From the NCBI RefSeq assembly GCF_010726245.1, contig NZ_AP022561.1, positions 2,108,001-2,172,000 of the forward strand: a stretch of DNA of 64,000 nt. The letters are read 5' to 3'. The position numbers and the translations under genes are program-made. This stretch comes from Mycolicibacterium aichiense (GTDB taxonomy: Bacteria; Actinomycetota; Actinomycetes; Mycobacteriales; Mycobacteriaceae). The notes beneath the pieces were generated by a model. That model saw only the letters and a program-made list of their open reading frames with translations, made no database searches and had not been told where the DNA came from. Positions 44,752-53,713 of the stretch are shown in pieces (position 1 is the stretch's first letter; each line of letters opens with the position of its first letter).

Positions 44752-47196
44752 GTGAGTTCTGCACGGCCGACACGATCGGGGGCCCGGGTGACAGGGCTGA
44801 GGGCTAAGCAGACGATCGCTTTGGTCGTCGGCGGCGTGGCATGTGTCATTGCCCTGGCCCTCACTGACTGGCTGAGCGGCTCTGGAGTGTCGCTCGTTTC
44901 GCTCGCCGACAACCTGATGACCTCGATGGCCGCCGTGGCGACGGTGGCCGCCGCCGTCACCGCACGGACCGGCAGCGGTCGGGTGCGAATCGCCTGGGCC
45001 GTCATGGCAATAGGACTGGGCTCGTTCACGGTCGGCGCTCTTCTGTGGTTCGTATACCGGCTGACCGAATTCGAGCACCCGTACCCGTCGGTGGCCGACG
45101 CCGCATACCTCGTGTTGCCGATTGCCGTCGGGATCGCCTTGATTGTGCTGTCCACCGGGTTCAGTAGGACCTCGCGGACGAGGTTGGTGCTCGACGCGCT
45201 TGTCGTCGCCTGGTCGTTCACCATTGTCGGCTGGATCGCCGTGCTCAGCGAGATCTGGAAGTCTGCTCCCGGTGATCGCCTCAGAGTGGCGGTCTCGGCC
45301 GGTTACCCCGTGTTGGACGCTGCCGTGCTCACCATCGGTGTTCTGGTGGTGGCGCGTGCGCACGGTGTTCAGCGCCGGACCCTGGCGCTGCTGACGGCGG
45401 CGATGGCGGCCATTGCGATGTCCGACGGTGTGTTTGTCTACCTCACCGCGACCCGGCAGCCGACCGACACCGCGCTGCTGTATCCCGGTTGGCTGATCGG
45501 ACTGGCGCTGTTCATCGGGGCGGCCGTGACCGGTCGCGGTTTCACTCACCGGGAAGTTATTGCCGCACAACCTGTTTCGTGGACTTCGCTGTGGTTGCCC
45601 TTCGTGCCGGTGTTGCTGGCCAGCGCGGCGGTCTTCACGCAGTCGCCGGCGGATTTGGCGGTCGGGCCGATACCGCTGATCGGGTTCCTGCTCTTGCTCG
45701 CATTCAGTGCGCGCCAGCTTCTGGTGATGAGCGAGAATCGGAGCTTGCTGGCGACGGTCGCCGACCAGGCCCTGCGTGACCCGCTCACCGGCGTAGGCAA
45801 CCGCATCGTGTTCCGGGATCGGCTGAGTCACGCGATGCAGATGCGGCAACGCGACGGACTCTCGGTCGGCGTTCTCGTCATGGACCTCGACGATTTCAAG
45901 GTTGTGAACGACACCTTGGGCCACCCGGTCGGCGACGAATTGCTCAGCCTGGTCGCCGAGCGGATCGTGGGCAGCGTCCGGGCCGGCGACACGGTGGCGC
46001 GCCTCGGCGGCGATGAGTTCGCGGTCTTGATCGAGGGCCGGGTGGACCATTCGCAGCTGGTCGCCCATCGGGTGGTCGAGGCGTTCGACGAGCCCTTCAT
46101 CGTCGACGGTCAGGATTTGCTGATCCGGCCGAGCATCGGTCTGGCGGTCGCCGAGCAGGGCGACCCCGACTTGTTGGCCGAAGACCTGCTCAAACGGGCT
46201 GACATCGCGATGTACTCGGCCAAGCGCTCCCGGGCCGGCGGTGTGCACCTGTTCAACGCGGAGATGCTGCTGAGTGAGACGCCTGACAATGACCTGTTCG
46301 CGAGCGGGCCCATGCCGGCATCCCGCAGCGGCGCGAGCACGGTGCGGCTGTTGGGGGAGTTGCGGCAGGCCATCGATCAGTTCGAGCTGACGTTGGTCTA
46401 TCAGCCGAAGTTCGACCTGAAGACCGCCTCGATCGTGGGGGTTGAGGCGTTGGTGCGCTGGCCGCACCCCAAGCGCGGCCTGCTGTCGCCCGACGAGTTT
46501 CTTCCGTTGGTTCGCCGCTACGGGCTGATGGGGTCGATCACCGACCTGGTGATCAACCAGGCCCTCGATGACGTGGTGCGCTGGCGAAAGGACCGCCTCG
46601 AGGTTCCCATCGCGGTGAACATGTTCGCGCCGTCGATGGCCGATCTGCGCTTGCCGGGCAAGTTCGCCAAGGCACTGGCCGAGCGCAACCTCAGTCCGTC
46701 GCAGTTGACCGTCGAGATCACCGAGGACCTCTTCCTCGACCACATGGAGCGCACCAAGACGGTGTTGAACCAGTTGCAGGAGTTCGGGATTCGGATAGCC
46801 ATCGACGATTTCGGCAGTGGCTATTCGGCGCTGTCGTACATGCGCGATCTCACTGTCGACGAAGTCAAGCTCGACCGGCACTTCATTGCGCCGATCCCAG
46901 CCGACCAACGGGCCTCCGCCGTGGTCCGGGCGGTGCTCAACCTGGCCAACGAACTCGGCCTGACCACCGTCGCGGAGGGGATCGAGACCGCGGCCACCGC
47001 CGACTGGCTGCGGGAGCACGGCTGCCACATCGGGCAGGGCTACTACTTCAGCCCGCCGCTGACTGCGGACAAGCTGCGCGACATCCTGAAGAGATGCGAT
47101 CGTGACTCCACCTGCCGGGCCACGGGTTGCTCACTGCGCTACGGCTCTTGCCACTGGTCGGAGTCCGATGTGACCCACATCGAGCTGATGCGGTAG
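44752..47196 (+). CDS. Membrane-anchored GGDEF-EAL protein 1 (c-di-GMP turnover)
   Basis: 814 residues from a GTG at 44752; TACGAT lies 9 bases upstream, so a leaderless mRNA is possible. The first ~330 residues form several transmembrane helices (IALVVGGVACVIALALTDWL, IAWAVMAIGLGSFTVGALLW) with the conserved PSVADAAYLVLPIAVG segment. The GGDEF motif is intact at about residue 419 (VARLGGDEF), and RAGD five residues before it is an inhibitory I-site. The EAL motif is intact at about 565 (EALVRWPH), with EITEDLF, IDDFGSGYSAL and VKLDR ligands. Both synthase and phosphodiesterase activity look possible. First of three tandem paralogues. Confidence 0.9.
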   Translation: MSSARPTRSGARVTGLRAKQTIALVVGGVACVIALALTDWLSGSGVSLVSLADNLMTSMAAVATVAAAVTARTGSGRVRIAWAVMAIGLGSFTVGALLWFVYRLTEFEHPYPSVADAAYLVLPIAVGIALIVLSTGFSRTSRTRLVLDALVVAWSFTIVGWIAVLSEIWKSAPGDRLRVAVSAGYPVLDAAVLTIGVLVVARAHGVQRRTLALLTAAMAAIAMSDGVFVYLTATRQPTDTALLYPGWLIGLALFIGAAVTGRGFTHREVIAAQPVSWTSLWLPFVPVLLASAAVFTQSPADLAVGPIPLIGFLLLLAFSARQLLVMSENRSLLATVADQALRDPLTGVGNRIVFRDRLSHAMQMRQRDGLSVGVLVMDLDDFKVVNDTLGHPVGDELLSLVAERIVGSVRAGDTVARLGGDEFAVLIEGRVDHSQLVAHRVVEAFDEPFIVDGQDLLIRPSIGLAVAEQGDPDLLAEDLLKRADIAMYSAKRSRAGGVHLFNAEMLLSETPDNDLFASGPMPASRSGASTVRLLGELRQAIDQFELTLVYQPKFDLKTASIVGVEALVRWPHPKRGLLSPDEFLPLVRRYGLMGSITDLVINQALDDVVRWRKDRLEVPIAVNMFAPSMADLRLPGKFAKALAERNLSPSQLTVEITEDLFLDHMERTKTVLNQLQEFGIRIAIDDFGSGYSALSYMRDLTVDEVKLDRHFIAPIPADQRASAVVRAVLNLANELGLTTVAEGIETAATADWLREHGCHIGQGYYFSPPLTADKLRDILKRCDRDSTCRATGCSLRYGSCHWSESDVTHIELMR

Positions 47197-47253
47197 GTAT
47201 GCTGGCGCCGGCCGTCAATATTGTTTCGGCGGCCGACGGGGGAGGGTGCCACG

Positions 47254-49581
47254 ATGCCCAGGACTTCTCGTGCCGCGGTCGGGGCCGTTGTCGTCTTCGC
47301 CGTGTTCATCTCCGTCATCCTGAGCGGCCGGCTGCACGGTTCGACATTGACCGTCGTCGACGATTTCGCGCTTCTCGCCCTCGCGACACCTGCCGTCGTG
47401 TTCTCGGCCCTGGCGGCGCGGTCACTGTGGGGGCGCCGGCGGTTGGCGTGGCTGTCGATGACCATCGGCTTGCTGGGATGGACTGTGGGCGAGGCGATCT
47501 GGACCTTCTACGAGGTCCATCTGCATCGGCCGCCATTCCCGTCGGTCGCCGATGTGGCGTTCCTGGTGATGCCAGTGGGTGCCTGTGCCGCGTTGCTGCT
47601 GCTTCCCGCCGAGCACACCAGCCAGTCCCGGGCGCGGCTGTTCCTCGACGGTGTGATCATGGCCGGCTCGCTGTTCCTGGTGAGTTGGGTGACGATCCTG
47701 CACCCGCTCTATCAGTCCTACCCGTCGGATCAGCTCGGCTTCGTCATCTCGCTGGCATATCCGTTGTCCGACATCATCATCCTCACGGTGGCCGGCGTGG
47801 CGCTGGTCCGATCGAGCGGCCAGCATCGCTTGTCATTGACCCTGCTGACTGCGGGACTGGCCTGTTTCGCTTTGGCGGACAGCGCTTTTGCGTATCTGTC
47901 GGCCACGGGTTCCTACAGTTCTGGCAGCGTCATCGACATCGGCTGGGCGGCAGGCCTGTTGTTCATCACCGTGGCAGCGTCCGCAGCCCACGATGGTAAA
48001 CGTAAGCGGCGCAACTCGTTCGCCCTGCCGGGCTGGGCATCGGTGTGGCTGCCGTACACGCCCTTGCTGGTGGCCGGGGTCGTGGCCGCCGCCCAGCCGG
48101 TCCCGGATCTGAAGTCTCGCCCGGTGCTGATCGTGGCAAGCATTCTGGTGGTGACGGTGCTGGGCCGTCAGTTCCTCGCGGTGAAAGAGAATCGCCTGCT
48201 GGTGGCCACGGTCGCCGACCAGGCGCTGCACGACCCGCTCACTGGGCTGGCCAACCGCGCGTTGTTCAGTGACCGGCTCAGCCACGCGATGCACCTCCAT
48301 GAGCGGGAAGGTATGTCGCTCGCCGTCCTGGCGGTGGACCTCAACGAGTTCAAGCTCGTCAACGACCACCTCGGCCATCTGGTGGGTGACGACCTGCTGG
48401 TGGGTGTCGCCCAGCGGCTGCGTCGCTGCGTCCGGCCGGGTGACACGGTGGCCCGGCTGGGAGGTGACGAGTTCTCGATCCTCGTCGAGGGGGGTAACGA
48501 TGTGGCCGAGCTGGTCGGCAACCGGGTCGTCGAGGCCTTCGAGGAGCCGTTCGTCCTCAGCGACCACGAGCTGTTGATGCGCCCGAGTGTCGGGCTCGCC
48601 CTTGCCGAGCCGGACGAGCCGCACCTGACGGCCGAGGAATTGATGCGACGGGCCGACGCCGCGATGTACTCCGCCAAGCGGTCACGGGCTCGCGTGGTGC
48701 AGGTGTACCACCCCGATATCGCCGCGCTGGACGAGGCGGCTGACAGACGACTGTTCGGGGCGTTCGAACCCCGCTTCGATGCCGGCGGCGCGGCCGCGAT
48801 CGAGCTATTGGGAAAACTCCGACAGGCCATCGACAAATCTGAACTCACGTTGGTCTACCAGGCGAAGGTTGACCTGCGCACCGCTGAGAACGTCGGGGCC
48901 GAGGCGTTGATACGTTGGCCGCAACCGGACGGGACCGTGCTGGCGCCGGAGGAATTCCTGCCGCTGGTCCGCAGGCACGGTCTGATGGGGCAGTTCACCC
49001 AACTGGTCATCGGCAAGGCTCTCGACGATGCACTGGCTTGGCGTCGTGCCGGGCTCGATTTGCCGATCGCGGTCAACTTGTTCGCTCCCTCAGTGGCCAA
49101 TATCGCTCTGCCTGCGACCATCACCGAGGCCCTGGCCGAGCGTGGCCTGCCCCCGACCGCGCTGACGGTCGAGATTACCGAGGAACTCTTCCTGGACAGC
49201 ACCGAGCGCACCCGTGCGGTGCTGCAGGAGTTGCGGCGCAATGGAATTCGGATCGCGATCGACGACTTCGGCAGCGGCTACTCGGCACTGTCCTATCTGC
49301 GAGACCTGCCTATCGACGAGGTGAAGTTGGATCGCAGTTTCATCGCACCGATTCTGGTCGATGCCCGGGCCGCAGCCGTGGTGCGCGCCGTGGTCGACCT
49401 CGCGCACGTGCTCGACCTGACCGTCGTGGTGGAAGGGGTCGAGGACGTCGAGACGGCGGCGCTGGTACAAGAATTGGGATGCGATGTCGGGCAAGGCTTC
49501 TTCTACGGTGTTCCGGTGGCACCGGATGAGTTACTCGAGGCCGCCGTGCGGAAGTTGCGTGCGATTGGTCCGACGCACTGA
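47254..49581 (+). CDS. Membrane-anchored GGDEF-EAL protein 2
   Basis: 775 residues from the ATG at 47254, preceded by GGGGGAGGG; an open TTG frame from 47221 is less likely. The N-terminal membrane part (AVGAVVVFAVFISVILSG, PSVADVAFLVMPVGACAALLLL) resembles protein 1. GGDEF intact at about 403 (VARLGGDEF) with I-site RPGD. EAL intact at about 550 (AEALIRWPQ), with EITEELF, IDDFGSGYSAL and VKLDR. The output partner is unknown; no PilZ gene is in the window. It is separated from protein 1 by 57 bases. Confidence 0.9.
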   Translation: MPRTSRAAVGAVVVFAVFISVILSGRLHGSTLTVVDDFALLALATPAVVFSALAARSLWGRRRLAWLSMTIGLLGWTVGEAIWTFYEVHLHRPPFPSVADVAFLVMPVGACAALLLLPAEHTSQSRARLFLDGVIMAGSLFLVSWVTILHPLYQSYPSDQLGFVISLAYPLSDIIILTVAGVALVRSSGQHRLSLTLLTAGLACFALADSAFAYLSATGSYSSGSVIDIGWAAGLLFITVAASAAHDGKRKRRNSFALPGWASVWLPYTPLLVAGVVAAAQPVPDLKSRPVLIVASILVVTVLGRQFLAVKENRLLVATVADQALHDPLTGLANRALFSDRLSHAMHLHEREGMSLAVLAVDLNEFKLVNDHLGHLVGDDLLVGVAQRLRRCVRPGDTVARLGGDEFSILVEGGNDVAELVGNRVVEAFEEPFVLSDHELLMRPSVGLALAEPDEPHLTAEELMRRADAAMYSAKRSRARVVQVYHPDIAALDEAADRRLFGAFEPRFDAGGAAAIELLGKLRQAIDKSELTLVYQAKVDLRTAENVGAEALIRWPQPDGTVLAPEEFLPLVRRHGLMGQFTQLVIGKALDDALAWRRAGLDLPIAVNLFAPSVANIALPATITEALAERGLPPTALTVEITEELFLDSTERTRAVLQELRRNGIRIAIDDFGSGYSALSYLRDLPIDEVKLDRSFIAPILVDARAAAVVRAVVDLAHVLDLTVVVEGVEDVETAALVQELGCDVGQGFFYGVPVAPDELLEAAVRKLRAIGPTH

Positions 49582-49674
49582 CGGTTAATCGCGATTCTGT
49601 CGTTAGTTTGCCATAGAAATTTGCTACGGTGATGCCCGGATTCGTCCGATTCTTCGCGACGTCTGGGGGTCTGG

Positions 49675-51999
49675 GTGCAGGGCATCGTCAAGCCGCCCCT
49701 TGTCCCGATCCTTGGCGCAGGCGCCGTGGCCATCGTCGCATTGGGGCTCTGGCAATTTCCGAGCGCTCCGGCCGTCAGCGCCCTGAAGCTGCTGCTGGCG
49801 TTCACCGCCATGGTGGCTACTGCCGCGGCGGTCCGAACTGCGACCACGACGGCCGGGCATGTTCGTGCGGCATGGCTGGCATTGGCGGTCGGTCTCGGCG
49901 CGTTTGCCCTCGGAATGAGCATGCGAGCCTGGATGGCGTTGTCCGGTCGCAACACCGGATTCTTCCCGGCAGCAGACATGGTGCGGGTCGTGCTCCCCGT
50001 GGGAGCGTGTGCTGCTCTGCTGCTGTTGCCGACGACCGGTGTGAGCACGATGTCGCGTCTGCGGTTTCTCCTCGACGGTGTCGTGGTCGCCAGTTCGCTC
50101 GTCCTGATGGTGTGGGCGGGGGCACTCGACGATATCCACCGCGCTCGCATCGCGGGGTCCATGCCGATCACCACGACGATGGCATATCCGATGCTGGACG
50201 CGGTGACCATGACGGTCGCCTTGTTGGTCTACCTCGCCGCCCAACCCGATCAGCGCCCGACGGTGGGCTTGGTTGCGCTGGCCAGCCTCGTGCTGGCCGT
50301 GACCAATGACGTCATCGTGTATCTCTTTGCCGCGCAGAAGAGTTCACCCATTCCCGCGGTTATGGTCGGCTGGCTCGCCGCCTTGGTGGTGTATATCGCT
50401 GCAGCTGTTTCGGGGCGGGCGCGTACCTACAGCCACGCCGCGAAGGCCAGGCAACCGGCGCGCGCCGCGGTGTTCCTGCCGTTCGTCCCGGTGGCCGCGG
50501 CCGCGGTCGTGATGATGTTCACCGAGGTCTCGAACGCCGTACTGCGGGGCCCGCTGATGGTCGCCGGTGGCCTGCTGATCGCGGCCTTCCTGGCCAGACA
50601 ACTGATCGTGGTGGGCGAGAACCGGCGGCTATTCGCTGCGATCGCCCGGCAGGCGCTGCGGGATCCGCTGACCGGTCTGGCCAACCGGGCGGTGTTCCAC
50701 GACCGGGTCTCGCTCGCGATGCAGTTGCGCCAGCGCGACGGGGTGTCGGTCGCGGTGATGGCTCTCGATATCGACGAATTCAAGATGATCAATGACACGT
50801 TCGGCCATCGCGCCGGCGACGAACTACTCAACCTGGTGGGCTTGCGAATCCTCACCGTTGTCCGGACCGGCGACACGGTGGCTCGCGTCGGCGGCGACGA
50901 GTTCGCCGTCCTCATCCAGGGCCGCGACGACCATTCGCACGTCATCGCCCACCGGGTCGCAGAATCGTTCGACGTGCCGTATGCGGTGGACGGCCACGAG
51001 CTGATGGTCCGGGCCAGCGTCGGCCTGGCAGTGGCCGACAGCGACGATCCCGACGTCAGTGCCGAGGAACTGTTGAAGCGCTCGGACATCGCGCTGGACG
51101 CCGCCAAGACATCTCGCGTCGCGGGAGTGCACACCTTCACCGCTGAGATGGAAGCCGACTTCTTCGCCACCGGCGTTGTGGCGTCTGCACCGCAGAATGG
51201 TGCCACCGGCGGGCGTGGGTCGGCGGTCCGGCTGCTCGGCGAGCTCCGGCGCGCGATCGACCAGGGGCAGCTCACTCTGGTCTATCAGCCCAAGCTCGAT
51301 CTCCGTACGTGTGACATCGTCGCGGCCGAGGCGTTGGTGCGCTGGCCACATCCCGAGCGCGGGGTGCTCAGTCCTGACGAGTTCATGCCGCTGGTGCGTC
51401 GGCACGGGTTGATGGGGGCCGTCACCGATCATGTGGTGAGGCGAGCCCTTGACGACGCTCGGATCTGGTACGACGCGGGATTTGCCATTTCGGTCGCGGT
51501 GAACGTGTCCGCACCGTCGCTGGGTACCAGCCGGCTGGCCACAACCGTGTCAGATGCCTTGCGGGAGCGTGGACTTCCGGCGTCGGCGCTGATCGTGGAG
51601 ATCACCGAGGACGTGGTGCTCGAAGGGTTGGAGCAGGCCTCACGCGTCTTGCGCGATCTGCGATCCAAGGGGGTCAAGATCGCCGTGGACGACTTCGGGA
51701 GTGGCTACTCGGCTCTGTCGTATCTCCGCGATCTGCCCATCGATCACGTCAAACTGGATCGTCGCTTCGTCGCGCCGATCACGTCGGATCCCCGTGCGGC
51801 AGCGGTCGTTCGGGCGGTGGTCAACCTCGCCCACGAACTGGGGTTGGCCACCGTCGCCGAAGGGATCGAGGACGTCGAAACGCTGGAGCAGTTGCGCGAC
51901 TACGGGTGCGACGTAGGGCAGGGCTACTACTTCAGTCCGCCGGTGGCCTTCGAGCGGCTGCTCGCGATGCTCGCTAATCCTCCGTGGGCACCAGCGTGA
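49675..51999 (+). CDS. Membrane-anchored GGDEF-EAL protein 3
   Basis: 774 residues from a GTG at 49675. Membrane region (AVAIVALGLWQFPSAPAVSA, FPAADMVRVVLPVGACAALL) more diverged than in the first two. GGDEF intact at about 406 (VARVGGDEF) with I-site RTGD; EAL intact at about 552 (AEALVRWPH) with EITEDVV, VDDFGSGYSAL and VKLDR. The 92-bp gap before it is AT-richer than its surroundings and has TACGGT (49624-49629) as a possible -10 box, so it may have its own promoter. The 3' end overlaps the convergent msrB by 26 bases. Confidence 0.9.
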   Translation: MQGIVKPPLVPILGAGAVAIVALGLWQFPSAPAVSALKLLLAFTAMVATAAAVRTATTTAGHVRAAWLALAVGLGAFALGMSMRAWMALSGRNTGFFPAADMVRVVLPVGACAALLLLPTTGVSTMSRLRFLLDGVVVASSLVLMVWAGALDDIHRARIAGSMPITTTMAYPMLDAVTMTVALLVYLAAQPDQRPTVGLVALASLVLAVTNDVIVYLFAAQKSSPIPAVMVGWLAALVVYIAAAVSGRARTYSHAAKARQPARAAVFLPFVPVAAAAVVMMFTEVSNAVLRGPLMVAGGLLIAAFLARQLIVVGENRRLFAAIARQALRDPLTGLANRAVFHDRVSLAMQLRQRDGVSVAVMALDIDEFKMINDTFGHRAGDELLNLVGLRILTVVRTGDTVARVGGDEFAVLIQGRDDHSHVIAHRVAESFDVPYAVDGHELMVRASVGLAVADSDDPDVSAEELLKRSDIALDAAKTSRVAGVHTFTAEMEADFFATGVVASAPQNGATGGRGSAVRLLGELRRAIDQGQLTLVYQPKLDLRTCDIVAAEALVRWPHPERGVLSPDEFMPLVRRHGLMGAVTDHVVRRALDDARIWYDAGFAISVAVNVSAPSLGTSRLATTVSDALRERGLPASALIVEITEDVVLEGLEQASRVLRDLRSKGVKIAVDDFGSGYSALSYLRDLPIDHVKLDRRFVAPITSDPRAAAVVRAVVNLAHELGLATVAEGIEDVETLEQLRDYGCDVGQGYYFSPPVAFERLLAMLANPPWAPA

Positions 52000-52393
52000 G
52001 TGAAATCGAATTGATGCAGTAGCGCTGGTCGGTCGGGGTGGGGTAGCCCTCACCGGTGAATACGTGACCGAGATGGCTGTGGCAGTTCGCGCACAGGACT
52101 TCCACCCGGTGCATACCGAGAGTGTCGTCCGGACGCAGGATGACCGCTTCGGAGTGCGACGGGTCGAAGAACGACGGCCAGCCGCAGTGCGACTCGAATT
52201 TCTCGGTGCTGCGGAACAATTCGGCGCCGCACGCACGGCAGGCGTAGATGCCTTCAGTCTTGGTGTCGGTGTACTCGCCGGTGAACGGACGCTCGGTGCC
52301 GGCCTCACGCAGGACCGCGTATTCGGCCGGGTTGAGCCGCTTGCGCCATTCGTCGTCGGTCAGTTCGAGCTTGGGGGCTGGGATCGAACTCAT
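51974..52393 (-). CDS. msrB: Peptide-methionine (R)-S-oxide reductase MsrB
   Basis: 139 residues. Zinc-binding pairs YACRACGAELF and VLCANCHSHLGHVF, catalytic Cys in RYCINSISL, and the substrate loop ESHCGWPSFFDP. It reduces methionine-R-sulfoxide in oxidised proteins, using thioredoxin. Last gene of a four-gene leftward run (ribD-like, hydrolase-like, aftC, msrB) with 4 bases to aftC. Confidence 0.96.
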   Translation of the reverse strand: MSSIPAPKLELTDDEWRKRLNPAEYAVLREAGTERPFTGEYTDTKTEGIYACRACGAELFRSTEKFESHCGWPSFFDPSHSEAVILRPDDTLGMHRVEVLCANCHSHLGHVFTGEGYPTPTDQRYCINSISLTLVPTED

Positions 52394-52397
52394 GGGT

Positions 52398-53693
52398 TCA
52401 CGTTACCGCGACGTCGCGCCGGGGTTCGCGCATCCACGGTGGATCGATCCCGTCGGCCAGCCGGTCGGAGGCTTTGGCGTCGGCGTAGCGGAAGTACAGC
52501 ACGCAGAAGACCACGACCAGCATCAGCGACCAGCCGTAGGTGATCTTCATGTACTCCAGGAAGCGTCCGGTGGTCGGCCAGCGCCACATCAGCCAGCGGT
52601 CCATTGTCAGGAACCCGTAGGTGGCCAGCCAGGCCGGCCAGTTGCGCACCACCGAATTAGGCAGCACGACGGTCATCAGGAACGGGAACAGCATCATCGA
52701 GTAGTAGCCCTGGGCCAGCGACAGCACCAGCCACGAGGCGATCAGCAGCACCCCCGACGAGGTGAGCATCCAGAACAGCGGGTCGCGGTGTTTGTAGTAG
52801 CGGTGCAGCAGCCACAGGCTGGCCACGGCCAGCGCCAGGAAGATCACCCGCAGCGCCACGATCAGCCACATCGGCAGGCCGTAGTACACGCCGTTGCCCA
52901 GCACCGAGGAATTGAAGTAATCCCGGGTGGAGAAGATGTAGGGCAGGGTGCGCCGGACGAAGTTCATCGGGTCGGCGACCAGCGGCCAGGCCGCCACGTT
53001 GAAGACCACCGGCACGATGATCGCGGCGGCGATCGTGCGCCACTGCTTGTTCAGCAGCGGCAGCAGCAGCAACACTCCGAGCACCGGTTTGACCACCAGC
53101 GACAGGCCGATCACCACACCCGCCAACCACTGGTGACTGACCTTGCCGTCGAGAAGCCAGCGGAAGAACAGCACCTCGCACAGCAGGATGCAGCCGTTGA
53201 TGTTGGTGAACACCAACGTGTTGGTCACCGACTCGGTGCAGAACATCGCCAGCAGCAGCGCAGGCAGCGCCACCGAGCTGAGCGGGAACCTGAACAGCCG
53301 CACCAGCAGGCATGCGGCGATGATCATCGCCGCGGTGTTGAAGAAGACGAACCAGTTGTGCGAGGCGAAGACCGGCAGGTAGCCGAACGGAGCCATCAGC
53401 AGGGTGCCGCCGGGCGGGTAGAGGTAGTGCGGGTCGACGTAGTCGAAGTGCTCGTTGTAGATGTCGAAGCCGCGCCGGAAATTCGACACCGCCCGATACA
53501 CCGGGCCGAAGTCGTCGGTGATGTACCCGTTGGACGACAGCACATAACTGCGGTGAATGATCGACATGATCGCGATCGGCCACAGCACCGAACGCAGGAC
53601 CGCTGCTGTGGTGGGTGGGCTGGTCCGGGGGCGGAATGCGGCCAGCAGGCCGGATCGCGATGAGTCAGCTAGCGCCACGGTCGCACCGTACAC
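52398..53693 (-). CDS. aftC: Arabinofuranosyltransferase AftC
   Basis: 431 residues from a GTG at 53693. Polyprenyl-phosphate-dependent GT-C enzyme with about ten transmembrane helices. GYITDDFGPVYRAVSNF carries the catalytic DD motif of the GT-C fold; FDYVDPHYLYPPGGTLLMAP and TNTLVFTNINGCILL are highly conserved with the M. tuberculosis enzyme as recalled. It adds alpha-1,3 branches to arabinan in arabinogalactan and lipoarabinomannan on the outer face of the membrane. A later GTG (53678) is a possible alternative start. 20 bases from the preceding lipoprotein gene. Confidence 0.92.
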   Translation of the reverse strand: MYGATVALADSSRSGLLAAFRPRTSPPTTAAVLRSVLWPIAIMSIIHRSYVLSSNGYITDDFGPVYRAVSNFRRGFDIYNEHFDYVDPHYLYPPGGTLLMAPFGYLPVFASHNWFVFFNTAAMIIAACLLVRLFRFPLSSVALPALLLAMFCTESVTNTLVFTNINGCILLCEVLFFRWLLDGKVSHQWLAGVVIGLSLVVKPVLGVLLLLPLLNKQWRTIAAAIIVPVVFNVAAWPLVADPMNFVRRTLPYIFSTRDYFNSSVLGNGVYYGLPMWLIVALRVIFLALAVASLWLLHRYYKHRDPLFWMLTSSGVLLIASWLVLSLAQGYYSMMLFPFLMTVVLPNSVVRNWPAWLATYGFLTMDRWLMWRWPTTGRFLEYMKITYGWSLMLVVVFCVLYFRYADAKASDRLADGIDPPWMREPRRDVAVT

Positions 53694-53713
53694 CGGCCGG
53701 GCGGGTCAGATGC

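Noticed and set aside
44644..47028. 794-codon minus-strand frame opposite GGDEF-EAL protein 1
   Set aside because: Low-complexity Gln/His/Arg-rich translation typical of antisense frames; the plus strand has intact GGDEF and EAL motifs.
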